From contig NZ_FNXF01000001.1 in NCBI RefSeq assembly GCF_900108485.1, positions 310,001 to 374,000 of the forward strand: a stretch of 64,000 bases of DNA, written 5' to 3'. A program made the translations under genes and the position numbers. Positions 1 through 8,743 of the stretch are shown in pieces (positions within the stretch are counted from its first letter, which is position 1; every line of letters begins with the position of its first letter). Under the pieces are notes generated by a model. It ran no database searches. It saw only the letters and a program-made list of their open reading frames with translations, and was not told the DNA's origin. This DNA is from Rheinheimera pacifica (lineage in GTDB: Bacteria > Pseudomonadota > Gammaproteobacteria > Enterobacterales > Alteromonadaceae).

Positions 1-296
1 TTAGTGCTATAAGCGCCTGTGTACATTATGTTGCGCTAAAACATTGAGGTACGACGTCATCTGGATGGCTAATTGACAGAATAAGCTATTGAGGTTTTGT
101 GATGCCCGCCAGTTGTGCTAAATTTGCCGGCTTATAACAAAACTACATCCGCTTCCAGGGTGGTTTTGGCCGTCATAAATGTTATTTTTCAGCGTTTTAA
201 TAGCTTATTACGCTCTGTATGGCATAAAGCGGCATAATCAGTGTGCTAACCCTGATGGTTGTAGCACCGGATAAAGTCTTACGTTGAGGATACTTT
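1..296. other. Intergenic leader before the AbgT-type transporter
   Basis: No coding frame with a usable ribosome site is visible in these 296 bases. The stretch presumably holds the promoter of the transporter gene. A GAGGA ribosome site sits at about 286-290 before the ATG at 297. I found no operator palindrome or RNA gene here. The upstream neighbour lies outside the window. Confidence 0.5.
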
Positions 297-1889
297 ATGT
301 CAGCTTCTGACAATAACACTGCCGATAACGGCAAACGTGGTTGGTTTACCCGTTTTCTTGATACGGTAGAGTGGTTTGGTAACCTGTTGCCACACCCTGT
401 TACCTTGTTTGCGATGTTTGCTGTAGCCGTGGTGCTGGGCAGCGGTATAGCAGCATACTTTGACGTTAGCGCGATAGACCCGCGGCCGGAAGGTACCGCA
501 GGGCGCGCGGCAGATGGCGTGATCCGCGTGGTTAATCTGGTCAGTGTCGATGGCCTGCAGCGCATTGTGTCTAACCTGGTAACTAACTTTACCAGCTTTC
601 CGCCACTGGGTGTGGTGCTGGTAGCCTTACTGGGTGTGAGTATTGCCGAACACTCCGGGCTGATTTCTGCCGCGATGCGTGGCCTGGTAATGGGCGCGTC
701 TAAGCGTATGGTTACAGTGACTATCGTGTTTGCCGGTATTATTTCTAATACGGCATCTGAGCTGGGTTATGTGGTGTTAATACCGATGGCGGCTGTGATT
801 TTTCACTCATTGGGGCGCCATCCGCTGGCGGGTTTAGCTGCCGCTTTTGCCGGGGTATCCGGTGGTTATAGTGCTAACCTGTTTATAGGCACTGTTGACC
901 CCTTGCTGGCCGGTTTTACCCAGTCGGCGGCCAATTTAATTGACCCAAATTACACCGTCGGGCCAGAAGCTAACTGGTTTTTTATGATCGCCAGCACCTT
1001 TTTTATTGCTGCACTGGGCGCTTTTGTTACTGAAAAAATAGTAGAGCCGAAACTGGGCAAATATGATGTGCGTGAGGCGGCGATTGAACTGGGCGAGCCG
1101 CAACTGGATAAACTGACCGCTGCGGAAAAACGCGGCTTAAAAGCAGCAGGGTTGGCGTTTGTTGCGCTGGGCATTTTATTAGCACTCAGCGTGGTGCCGC
1201 AGTGGGGGCCATTACGCCACCCGCAAACCGGCTTAGTTGCCGGTTCGCCGTTCTTGCAGGGCATAGTAGTATTTATTTTTATCAGCTTTGCGATACCGGG
1301 TTATATCTACGGCCGTATTGTTGGCACGATGAAAACCGACCGCGATGTAATTAATGCTATGGCAAAAAGCATCAGCTCGATGGGGCTTTATATCGTACTG
1401 GTGTTTTTCGCGGCCCAGTTTGTTGCCTTTTTTGGCTGGTCGAATCTGGGGTCTATTCTGGCAGTAAAAGGTGCAACCTTGCTGCAGGATATTGGCCTGA
1501 CCGGCCCGATGCTGTTTGTGTTTTTTATTGGTATGTGCGCGCTGGTGAACTTATCACTGGGCTCTGCATCGGCGCAGTGGGCAATTTTTGCACCTATTTT
1601 TGTGCCTATGCTGATGATCGTTGGCTACTCGCCTGAGGTGATTCAGGCGGCTTACCGGATAGGTGATTCTGTTACCAACCTTATCACGCCGATGATGAGT
1701 TACTTTGGTTTAATACTGGCGGTAGCGGCACGCTATAAGAAAGATTTAGGTATCGGCACGCTGATTGCCACCATGTTGCCCTACACCATGGTGTTTTTTG
1801 TTGGCTGGGTCATCCTGTTTTATCTGTGGGTGTTTGCATTTGGCCTGCCGGTGGGGCCGGGCTCACCAACCTATTATAACTTTGGATAG
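297..1889 (+). CDS. AbgT family transporter
   Basis: A 530-aa polytopic inner-membrane protein of the AbgT family. Its founding member AbgT imports p-aminobenzoyl-glutamate; the relative MtrF acts as a drug or sulfonamide exporter, so the substrate here is open. The family look is strong: an N-terminal cytoplasmic stretch with WFGNLLPHPVTLF near residues 26-38, many hydrophobic helices, a conserved SLGSASAQWAIFAPIFVPM block near 417-435 and a second re-entrant-type block GDSVTNLITPMMSYFG near 453-468. The length is close to the 500-530 aa usual for the family. The ATG at 297 has a GAGGA site 6 bases upstream. It appears to be a single-gene unit; no abgAB amidohydrolase lies beside it, although an M20 peptidase is found much further along at 45755-47062. 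Confidence 0.9.
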   Translation: MSASDNNTADNGKRGWFTRFLDTVEWFGNLLPHPVTLFAMFAVAVVLGSGIAAYFDVSAIDPRPEGTAGRAADGVIRVVNLVSVDGLQRIVSNLVTNFTSFPPLGVVLVALLGVSIAEHSGLISAAMRGLVMGASKRMVTVTIVFAGIISNTASELGYVVLIPMAAVIFHSLGRHPLAGLAAAFAGVSGGYSANLFIGTVDPLLAGFTQSAANLIDPNYTVGPEANWFFMIASTFFIAALGAFVTEKIVEPKLGKYDVREAAIELGEPQLDKLTAAEKRGLKAAGLAFVALGILLALSVVPQWGPLRHPQTGLVAGSPFLQGIVVFIFISFAIPGYIYGRIVGTMKTDRDVINAMAKSISSMGLYIVLVFFAAQFVAFFGWSNLGSILAVKGATLLQDIGLTGPMLFVFFIGMCALVNLSLGSASAQWAIFAPIFVPMLMIVGYSPEVIQAAYRIGDSVTNLITPMMSYFGLILAVAARYKKDLGIGTLIATMLPYTMVFFVGWVILFYLWVFAFGLPVGPGSPTYYNFG

Positions 1890-1907
1890 AGTACCGAAAA
1901 AATAGTT

Positions 1908-1940
1908 GAGGCTGTTGCAAACTGCATAGCCTCTCTATTT
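1908..1940 (+). terminator. Weak candidate terminator after the AbgT-type gene
   Basis: GAGGCT at 1908-1913 pairs with AGCCTC at 1928-1933 over a 14-base loop and is followed by a short T-rich run (TCTATTT). The stem is short and the loop long, so this is only a candidate. Confidence 0.35.
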
Positions 1941-1978
1941 AGTTAGAATATTACATAGGGTGAATTTAGGGTGTTGTT

Positions 1979-2182
1979 TTATAATTGTTTTTTCTGTATC
2001 TCGGTTAATATTTTGACATTGCGGTTCAGATCCTCAATGGCAATTTGGTTCGACTCCATAATTCGTAACATACGACGAACCCTGCTGCCAATTAAATAGA
2101 TAAAGACAGGTAGCAGCACCCACAATATAGCTGCTGCAAAGGTTACGATGAGACCGATAAATCCGTCATAGTTGGGTACCAT
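1979..2182 (-). CDS. Small membrane protein of unknown function
   Basis: A 67-aa protein with one long hydrophobic segment (about residues 7-31) followed by a basic turn RVRRMLR and a polar, heptad-like tail (IMESNQIAIEDLNRNVKIL) that could form a short coiled coil. The frame is supported by a very good ribosome site, AAAGGAG, about 7 bases upstream of the ATG at 2182. The topology looks like an N-terminal anchor with a cytoplasmic helix, as in many small partner or stress proteins. I do not recognise the family. It lies in an AT-rich patch together with the exported protein at 2379-3272 and is transcribed away from it. Confidence 0.6.
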   Translation of the reverse strand: MVPNYDGFIGLIVTFAAAILWVLLPVFIYLIGSRVRRMLRIMESNQIAIEDLNRNVKILTEIQKKQL

Positions 2183-2378
2183 AATAAAAGCTCCTTTAGA
2201 ATTCCATATGTTATATTTTTACTAATTTGTAATTGAAAGTGTGAATGTGCATAATTTTAATTGTTGCATGTTTTTTTCTAGTGTGCAATGATAGAGTCTC
2301 TGTATTCATAAGGATTAAATCATAGATTTAGTGAAAAAAATTATAAGGTTGTTTTCTTAATGATCAAGGAGGGTTTTA

Positions 2379-3272
2379 GTGTTAAAAAATATTTTCTTCA
2401 TGATTATACTGATAATAGGGATTATGAATACTGCTTTTGCCTCGATAGCAAAGATTACCTCATGTAACCCATGTGGTGAAGCTGGCAGAGAGTATGCAGC
2501 TAAATCAGTATTTAATTGGAACGAATCAGGTATAGTATATGTAGTTGATTTGTACACGCGTGAGGGGAGGAAATATAACGTTTATATAGACTATGTTATA
2601 GAAGGACCAGACCAATTTCCTATTCATAAAACAAATTTAATTCCCTTGAACCCTGCTGAGCAGGCAGCGTTTAGCGATATTTTTTCTCTGTATGATAGTA
2701 TCAAGTTAGCTCTTCAGAACAACACCTATGCTAATAATGGTGTGATGTCTTCTATTCTTCAAGGAAGTGTAGATCCATTTAATCTAGGAACAGTTCAAGT
2801 TATATATCCAGAAATTACTGTGCATGACTTTTTATCTAGTAGCCAGATGCGAAATAATATGTTTGAGTCTCATATCGCATCAGGGGTATATAATATTACC
2901 GGAATAGCAAATAGGATTACAGATGTTTTGACACTAGGGGCTTTACACCTTAAAGATATAAAGTTCGGTTATCGACTTGAGTTTCCTGATGGTTCATCAA
3001 TTTTGGTGTACCCGAGCCTATCTTCCAAAACGCTACATGTTGCTGAGAATACAGCAAGGGATGCGGATAATAACACTGTGCCAACCAATCGTAATATGAT
3101 AACCGGTTCATATCAGTTTTCTAATCCAGAAAGCTATCAAAGTATGAGACAGTACCTGGAGACTATGTTTGGTGTATCAGTATTTAATAATATGACATGC
3201 ACTTCTTATGTTATGATATGCTCATTTTCTGGTACAACTTTAACATGCACAGTCCCTAGATGTGCATATTAG
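2379..3272 (+). CDS. Unrecognised exported protein, Cys-containing
   Basis: A 297-aa protein with a clear Sec signal peptide (hydrophobic residues 4-20, cleavage likely after AFA near residue 22). The chosen start is GTG at 2379 because a perfect AAGGAGG site lies at 2367-2373. The mature protein has a CNPC pair just after the signal (SCNPCGEAG) and a cluster of cysteines at the C-terminus (MTCTSY, MICSF, LTCTVPRC), suggesting disulfide bonds in the periplasm or outside the cell. The middle reads as mixed beta structure without a motif I know. Base composition is clearly more AT-rich than the neighbours and codon use differs, which suggests horizontal acquisition. Function unknown. Confidence 0.7.
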   Translation: MLKNIFFMIILIIGIMNTAFASIAKITSCNPCGEAGREYAAKSVFNWNESGIVYVVDLYTREGRKYNVYIDYVIEGPDQFPIHKTNLIPLNPAEQAAFSDIFSLYDSIKLALQNNTYANNGVMSSILQGSVDPFNLGTVQVIYPEITVHDFLSSSQMRNNMFESHIASGVYNITGIANRITDVLTLGALHLKDIKFGYRLEFPDGSSILVYPSLSSKTLHVAENTARDADNNTVPTNRNMITGSYQFSNPESYQSMRQYLETMFGVSVFNNMTCTSYVMICSFSGTTLTCTVPRCAY

Positions 3273-3308
3273 TTGTACTAATCAGTTAAACATATAGAAT
3301 CTCCGCAT

Positions 3309-3346
3309 ATATTAAGACAAGATTTTTAAAAATCTTGTCTTAATAT
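3309..3346. terminator. 38-bp perfect palindrome, bidirectional terminator
   Basis: Two 19-base arms (3309-3327 and 3328-3346) are exact reverse complements with no spacer: ATATTAAGACAAGATTTTT and its complement. It sits between two convergent genes and ends one base before the stop codon of the LacI-type gene (3348-3350). Runs of A and T inside the arms give a U-tract on either strand, so a bidirectional rho-independent terminator is the simplest reading. Confidence 0.75.
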
Positions 3347-3347
3347 T

Positions 3348-4373
3348 TTAACCAATAACAGCCGTAGATTCACGCACCAGCAGCTCAGGAATAAATACTG
3401 GCTGTTTGTCTGACAGCATCTTGCTGGCATTAGGCTTAGCATGGCGGAATAACAACTCTGCCGCTTGCTGCGCTATGGTAACGTTGGGCTGATGTGCCGT
3501 AGTTAAAGGCGGCCAGGTTTGGCGCGAAAACGGGCTGTTTTCAAAACCGGCAATGGCCAGTTGCTGCGGAATAGCAATATTCATCAGCCGGGCACTGAAT
3601 AAGGCGCCAGCAGCAATTTCATCATTACAGGCAAAAATAGCACTGGGTTTTTTGCTCAGGTTCATCAGCTGTTTTGCGCCTTTTACCCCCGATTCAAATG
3701 AGTAACTGCCCGGTACAATAAACTTAGGGTTAGGGGTAATACCGCGTTTAGTCAGCGCGGCCTGATAACCGGCTAAGCGCTCGCCGCTTGAACTGTGTTC
3801 TTCGTCACCACATAAAAAGGCGATATCAGTGTGGCCCAGTTCCAGCAGATGGTTAGTAATTTTAAAGGCGGCGGTAAAATCGTCTACCAGCACACAGTTA
3901 CTTAACTTAGGTGACGGGGTAGAGCCAGAGATAATCCTGACAAAATGCACGCCGATTTTTTCCAGTGCTTCGGCAATATGCGGCATTTCAGAAAACGGCG
4001 GTGTCAGCACCAGGCCGGCTAAACGAGATTGCTGCACCAGATCTATCACTTCCTGCACTATATCTGGTGATTTGGCGTTGGTGGGGTGAATAAGCAGTTC
4101 ATAGCCGTGCTTACGGCACGCATCAAGTAAACCGCGTTGCATATCAATTACATAATAGGCATTAGGGTTGTCGTAGATATAGCCAATGCTAAAAGAGCGG
4201 TTACTGGCCAGATTACGGGCGGCGGCATTAGGCTGATATTGTAGCGCAGTAATAGCGGCCATCACTTTGTCATAGGTGTCTTTTCGCACCGACGGCTCAT
4301 TGTTCATTACCCGGGATACGGTTTTAATGGATACCCCAGCATGGCTGGCAACATCATTAATGGTTACTTTCAT
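3348..4373 (-). CDS. nagR: LacI-family transcriptional regulator, NagR-like
   Basis: A 341-aa LacI/GalR repressor. The N-terminal helix-turn-helix is textbook (VTINDVASHAGVSIKTVSRV, residues 3-22) with the hinge helix PNAAARNLAS near 48-57, followed by a periplasmic-binding-protein-like sugar domain to the end. It is divergent from the TonB receptor of the GlcNAc locus. Palindromes of the form AATGACA-N4-TGTCATT lie in the shared intergenic region and again before the GlcNAc kinase. This is the motif described for the LacI-family NagR of Shewanella, which controls nag genes in place of NagC and responds to GlcNAc pathway sugars. A poorer copy at 4445-4462 suggests autoregulation. The assignment to NagR rests on context and motif. 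Confidence 0.85.
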   Translation of the reverse strand: MKVTINDVASHAGVSIKTVSRVMNNEPSVRKDTYDKVMAAITALQYQPNAAARNLASNRSFSIGYIYDNPNAYYVIDMQRGLLDACRKHGYELLIHPTNAKSPDIVQEVIDLVQQSRLAGLVLTPPFSEMPHIAEALEKIGVHFVRIISGSTPSPKLSNCVLVDDFTAAFKITNHLLELGHTDIAFLCGDEEHSSSGERLAGYQAALTKRGITPNPKFIVPGSYSFESGVKGAKQLMNLSKKPSAIFACNDEIAAGALFSARLMNIAIPQQLAIAGFENSPFSRQTWPPLTTAHQPNVTIAQQAAELLFRHAKPNASKMLSDKQPVFIPELLVRESTAVIG

Positions 4374-4444
4374 GGTTTATCCCACGGTTTTACTGCGTTA
4401 AGGCTGCCTATTATATCGCCATTTGCAATAATGTTTAGTATAGA

Positions 4445-4462
4445 AATGACAGCGCTGGTCAT
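4445..4462. promoter_or_regulatory. Imperfect NagR-type operator before nagR
   Basis: AATGACAGCGCTGGTCAT resembles the strong site at 4745 but carries an extra G in the right half. ATGAC and GTCAT remain symmetric around AGCGCTG. It lies about 70 bases upstream of the regulator start, fitting weak autoregulation. Confidence 0.5.
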
Positions 4463-4744
4463 CTATTAGATCAAATTAAACTAATGGATACCTCTTTTTT
4501 AGCTAAACGGCAAATGTTAATTGCTCTTGCGCTAAGTTCTATACTGCCTTAGCGGGCTATATACTGTTTTAACTTTATGAATTAGTTTTAAAAACTTTCC
4601 TTGCCGCGCTACTTATTTTGCTAATAGATTTTTGCTGTAGCAAAGAGGCGGCTAAATAAGCAAATAGCGTGTTGTGGGTAATATGGTTAAATTTTCGTCG
4701 TATTAGGTTTGCAAAGGCAAATTTTTTTGTGTATGTTCATTTCC

Positions 4745-4762
4745 AATGACAGCGTTGTCATT
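4745..4762. promoter_or_regulatory. NagR-type operator before the TonB receptor
   Basis: AATGACAGCGTTGTCATT: two perfect 7-base arms (AATGACA / TGTCATT) around GCGT, 54 bases before the receptor ATG. It fits the AATGACA-NCGN-TGTCATT consensus known for LacI-type NagR in Shewanella. Confidence 0.85.
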
Positions 4763-4816
4763 AAGTGTCCGGGATGAAGTAAAACAGTAAAATTAAAACA
4801 GGAACGGGAGAAGCAT

Positions 4817-7495
4817 ATGCAGCACAATAAAATTAATAAATGTGCCTTAGCAGTGAAGCTCAGCTTGTTGGTAGGAAGTGCCGCATTAACAATGCCAGCA
4901 TTTGCCGCCGATCAGGTTGAAGCAACAGAACAGGTCGAAGTTATAGAAATCCGCGGTATACGCGCCTCACAAGAGGCTAACTTAAACGCCAAGCGTTACT
5001 CAAATGCCGTGGTAGATGTGGTTACGGCAGAAGATATTGGCAAATTCCCTGATAAAAACGTCGCTGAGTCGTTGTCACGTATTACCGGTGTAGGTGTAAG
5101 CCGTGAGTTTGGTGAAGGTGAAAAAATTACTGTACGCGGTGCCAGTTCATCTACTAACCGTACTTTGCTTAATGGCCAGACAGTAGCAACAGCAGACTGG
5201 TTTATTCTGGATAATCCAGGCCGTAGCTTTAACTACACTATGCTGCCCTCAGCACTGGTGTCTGATTTAGAAGTATATAAATCTCCGCTTGCCAGTATTG
5301 ATGAAGGCTCGATTGGTGGTACGGTTATTCTGCGTACGCGCAAACCGCTGTCGATGGATGCTAATTCAGTCAATATTTCTCTGGAAGGGCAGTATTCAGA
5401 AGCATCAGAGAAGTGGGACCCTCAGATCTCCGGCCTGTATTCATGGAAAAATGATGACGATAGTTTCGGTATTCTGGTGTCGGCTATTAAACAGGATCGT
5501 AAAGTTGTTCGTGAAGGCATTGAAGTTCTGGGTTGGCCAACTAACCCGGATTTAGATGCAAAAGTACCAAGCCATATTGGTGTGCCACGTTTTGAGCAAG
5601 ACCGTGAACGCGAAACGTTGTTTTTGTCGTTGCAGGCCAGACCAAATGACAATTTGGATATGGTGCTGAACGTACTGGATTCTAAAGTAGATGCCAACAA
5701 CCAGAATCAGAACTGGCTGATTTTTGTCAACAACAACGCAGCAGCGTTGACAAATACTGTTATCGAAAATGGCAGTATAGTGGCTGGTGAAGTAGCAACA
5801 GGTGGTACTGCGGCATATAACTTTATTAACCGCGTATCTTCAACGGAAACCCGTTCTATAGACTTCGATCTGACTTATAGCGCAGAAACGTTTGAGTTAC
5901 ACACTCAGGTAGGTCATACCAAAGCCAAAGGTGGTACTTATCGCGAAACATCATGGGAGTATGGTACTCCGGCAGATATTACCGGTTACACCTTTGATTT
6001 GCGTGGTGGTAAACCATCGGCGTCAACTACGGTAGATGCGTCTGATCCTACTCAGTTCCGTCCGGGTTGGATTTGGGGCGGCGAAAAGCCTACAACCGAT
6101 GAAGAAACCTATGGCCAGCTCGATTTTACTATTCCGGTACAAAAGGGCGCGTTTTCTGCAGTAAAAACCGGTGTTAAATACCGCGCGGCGGAGCGTACTC
6201 AGGACCGCATTGCTTACAGCTGGCATGGCCCACAAACCATGACGGGAAATGAGGATGTTGCAGGCAGTTACCTGGACCATATTTTTGCCAGCTGTTACGA
6301 TTTAGCCCAATGCGGCCTGTTCAGCGGCACCGTTAATATTGATGCTGTAGTAAATGGCAATATGACACAGCAACTGGCACATAACCGTGCAGTTATGGAA
6401 CAAATTGCCTTTGAAGGGCTGAATGGTGTGCCGGCAGATTACGCTAAATCACTTAATTTGCCGGAAATTTGGAGCGTTGAAGAGAATATTTTAGCGCTTT
6501 ATGTGCAAGGTGATTTTGAAGGTGAAGGCTTCCGCGGTAATGTTGGTGTTCGCTATGTTGATACCCAGCAAACCTCAGGTGGTTATGAATTCTCCGGCGA
6601 TTCATGGGGCTTGCAGACTATAGATCGTGAATGGCTAACGCCAGAGTACCTGGCTTGGGTTGAAACAGATAACGATTACAGTGAAGTGCTGCCCAGCCTG
6701 AATATAGCTTTTGATTTATCAGATGATCAGATCTTGCGTTTTGGTGCTGCGCGCGTGATGGCGCGGCAAGATTGGAATAATATTTCGTCATCTATTACCT
6801 ATGGTTCACTTGATGTCGCCCAGCCAACCGGCAGTGCCAGCAACCCGATGTTAATGCCACAAATTGCTGATCAGTTTGATATATCCTGGGAATGGTACTT
6901 TGATGCATCAGCCTTGTTTGCCGTAACCTACTTCCATAAAGATGTAAAAAGTTACCGCAGCTTCTCAACCTTTGTGGATGAACGTTATTGGGAAGAGGGC
7001 GAAGAGTGGGTTGATGTTACTTTTACCCGCCCTCAAAATGGCCCTGGCGGCAAGACAGATGGTTTTGAAGTGAGTTATCAGCAGGCCTTTGGCGATTTTG
7101 GTGTCAGTGCCAACTACACCTATACCAATGCTAAACGTGATGAGGCGCGCGATCTGGCTTCGCCGGGATCAGGTCTGGTTGAAGGGACTTCCAGACATAT
7201 GGCCAACGCCAGCGTGTACTATGAAACGGATAAAATTGCTGCCCGTTTAATGTATAACTACCGTACCGAATGGTACAAAGGTCTGCATTATAACGGTGAT
7301 GAGTTATGGAATGACAGCTATGGGCAATTGGATGCCAGCTTAAGTTATAACCTGACCGACAATATTACCCTTTCCCTGGAAGCGGTTAACCTGACCAATG
7401 AGGAAGTTGTTGAATACAATACAGATAAAGCACGGTTGTTTTCTATCTATGAAAATGGTCGCCGTTTTGTTGCCGGTGTTCGCATGAACTTCTAA
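4817..7495 (+). CDS. TonB-dependent receptor, probable chitooligosaccharide importer
   Basis: An 892-aa outer-membrane receptor. A signal peptide ends near AFA-A (residue 30), followed by a plug domain (about 50-175, with IRGIRAS, VVTAEDIGKFPDKNVAESL and ITVRGASSS) and a 22-strand-type barrel ending in the C-terminal aromatic signature GVRMNF. It belongs to the large proteobacterial TonB receptors that import oligosaccharides. Its place beside a NagR-like regulator with a perfect operator in its promoter, upstream of GH20 and nag genes, points to GlcNAc oligomers as substrate. The receptor is followed by a strong hairpin at 7521-7553, so the two downstream genes are probably transcribed at a lower level. 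Energy would come from TonB-ExbBD encoded elsewhere. Confidence 0.9.
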   Translation: MQHNKINKCALAVKLSLLVGSAALTMPAFAADQVEATEQVEVIEIRGIRASQEANLNAKRYSNAVVDVVTAEDIGKFPDKNVAESLSRITGVGVSREFGEGEKITVRGASSSTNRTLLNGQTVATADWFILDNPGRSFNYTMLPSALVSDLEVYKSPLASIDEGSIGGTVILRTRKPLSMDANSVNISLEGQYSEASEKWDPQISGLYSWKNDDDSFGILVSAIKQDRKVVREGIEVLGWPTNPDLDAKVPSHIGVPRFEQDRERETLFLSLQARPNDNLDMVLNVLDSKVDANNQNQNWLIFVNNNAAALTNTVIENGSIVAGEVATGGTAAYNFINRVSSTETRSIDFDLTYSAETFELHTQVGHTKAKGGTYRETSWEYGTPADITGYTFDLRGGKPSASTTVDASDPTQFRPGWIWGGEKPTTDEETYGQLDFTIPVQKGAFSAVKTGVKYRAAERTQDRIAYSWHGPQTMTGNEDVAGSYLDHIFASCYDLAQCGLFSGTVNIDAVVNGNMTQQLAHNRAVMEQIAFEGLNGVPADYAKSLNLPEIWSVEENILALYVQGDFEGEGFRGNVGVRYVDTQQTSGGYEFSGDSWGLQTIDREWLTPEYLAWVETDNDYSEVLPSLNIAFDLSDDQILRFGAARVMARQDWNNISSSITYGSLDVAQPTGSASNPMLMPQIADQFDISWEWYFDASALFAVTYFHKDVKSYRSFSTFVDERYWEEGEEWVDVTFTRPQNGPGGKTDGFEVSYQQAFGDFGVSANYTYTNAKRDEARDLASPGSGLVEGTSRHMANASVYYETDKIAARLMYNYRTEWYKGLHYNGDELWNDSYGQLDASLSYNLTDNITLSLEAVNLTNEEVVEYNTDKARLFSIYENGRRFVAGVRMNF

Positions 7496-7520
7496 TTAGC
7501 TAAATGTTGACCGTAAAGCC

Positions 7521-7560
7521 AAAGGTTGGTACTGCTTAGCAGTACCAACCTTTATATTTT
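7521..7560 (+). terminator. Strong hairpin between receptor and cupin gene
   Basis: A 15-bp perfect stem, AAAGGTTGGTACTGC (7521-7535) with its complement at 7539-7553, closed by a 3-base loop and followed by an AT-rich tail (ATATTTT). It ends 31 bases before the next gene, which is in the same direction, so it probably acts as a partial terminator or 3' mRNA stabiliser. Confidence 0.7.
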
Positions 7561-7584
7561 CAGCCACTGAGTGGAGACAATTAT

Positions 7585-8598
7585 ATGAAAGATGTTACCC
7601 AGTGGCATAACGTCGATGAAGCCTTGTTCCGGCAGAAGATTGTTCCGTTGCACCAGCCGGCAGTATTACGTCAGGCAGTAAAACACTGGCCTGCAGTGCA
7701 GGCCGCTTTGCAATCAGATATGCAGTTACAGCAGTATTTTGCCGCACTGGATAACAGAGCTGAAGTGAATACTGTACTGGCTCATCCCGATAGTGGCGGG
7801 CGTTTAAGTTATAACGATACGCTGACAGGGTTTAACTTTGAGCGGCAAAAAGCCCCGGTTACTGCGGTTATCAATGAGCTGCGCAAAATTAATGGTAAAA
7901 AAGATGCTTTGCATATAGCTGTACAAAGTGCGCGGACTGACGCCTGTTTACCGGATTTTCGCCGGTTAAATACGATGCCTTTACTGGCAGCTGATATTTG
8001 CCCCCGGATCTGGGTAGGAAACCGCATAATAGTGCCAGCGCATTTTGATAATGCAGATAATCTGGCCTGTGTTGTGGCAGGTTCACGCCGTTTTACCTTA
8101 TTTCCACCAGAGCAGGTCAGCAATTTATATATCGGCCCGCTGGATTATACTCCGGCCGGAGCGCCCATCAGTATGGTTGATATGTTAAAACCGGATTTTG
8201 TCGCATACCCTAAATTTAAAGCGGCGCTTGAGCATGCTCAATTCGCTGAGCTTGAACCCGGCGATGTACTGTATATACCTACCTTGTGGTGGCATCATGT
8301 GGAATCACTGTCTGCAGTTAATATTCTGATCAATTACTGGTGGGGTGGCTCATTGGGGGATGATGCAAATCAGGCATCACCGTTTGACAGCCTGTTGCAC
8401 ACCTTAATGACGATAAGACAGCTGCCACCTGAGCAGCGGCAGCACTGGCAGGCGCTATTTAATCATTTCGCATTTCATGCTGATGGTAACCCGGTGGCAC
8501 ATTTAGCTGAAGCACAACAAGGTATTGCCGGTGAACTGCCGAACAAGCGTGACGCAAACATTAAAGATTGGCTGATAACACAGTTAAAAACTATGTAA
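7585..8598 (+). CDS. Cupin-like (JmjC-type) protein of sugar-receptor loci
   Basis: A 337-aa cytoplasmic protein of the cupin_8 / JmjC-like fold. The Fe(II)-binding HxD is visible as PAHFDNADN (H153, D155), with the distal histidine in IPTLWWHHVES (H237 or H238). The region FTLFPPEQVSNLYIGPLD is typical of 2-oxoglutarate-dependent hydroxylases such as FIH-like and tRNA/protein hydroxylases. Such genes recur beside large TonB receptors of Alteromonadales and Xanthomonadales, often with SapC and tryptophan-halogenase-like genes, but I know of no proven reaction for this subgroup. The ATG at 7585 has GGAGA upstream. It lies between the receptor and a SapC-like gene, most likely one unit with both. 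Confidence 0.85.
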   Translation: MKDVTQWHNVDEALFRQKIVPLHQPAVLRQAVKHWPAVQAALQSDMQLQQYFAALDNRAEVNTVLAHPDSGGRLSYNDTLTGFNFERQKAPVTAVINELRKINGKKDALHIAVQSARTDACLPDFRRLNTMPLLAADICPRIWVGNRIIVPAHFDNADNLACVVAGSRRFTLFPPEQVSNLYIGPLDYTPAGAPISMVDMLKPDFVAYPKFKAALEHAQFAELEPGDVLYIPTLWWHHVESLSAVNILINYWWGGSLGDDANQASPFDSLLHTLMTIRQLPPEQRQHWQALFNHFAFHADGNPVAHLAEAQQGIAGELPNKRDANIKDWLITQLKTM

Positions 8599-8743
8599 GT
8601 AGTGAAGTGTTTTGGTATTGATCCCATTGTTGACTTAGCGCATGATAACAGCGCACTGCTGGTGGCGTTCAAAGTAGACGACTTATAACAACATCTTTGC
8701 CATCAGTACTTCTCAAATCCATGAACAGAATAAAGAGCAGTTT

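Larger units (their letters stand above)
4374..4816. other. Divergent control region between nagR and the TonB receptor
   Basis: 443 AT-rich bases without a coding frame. It contains the two palindromes listed separately (4445-4462 and 4745-4762). The receptor gene has GGGAG upstream of its ATG at 4817, and the regulator has a GGGAT site on the other strand. The rest shows no further structure I could support. Confidence 0.6.
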
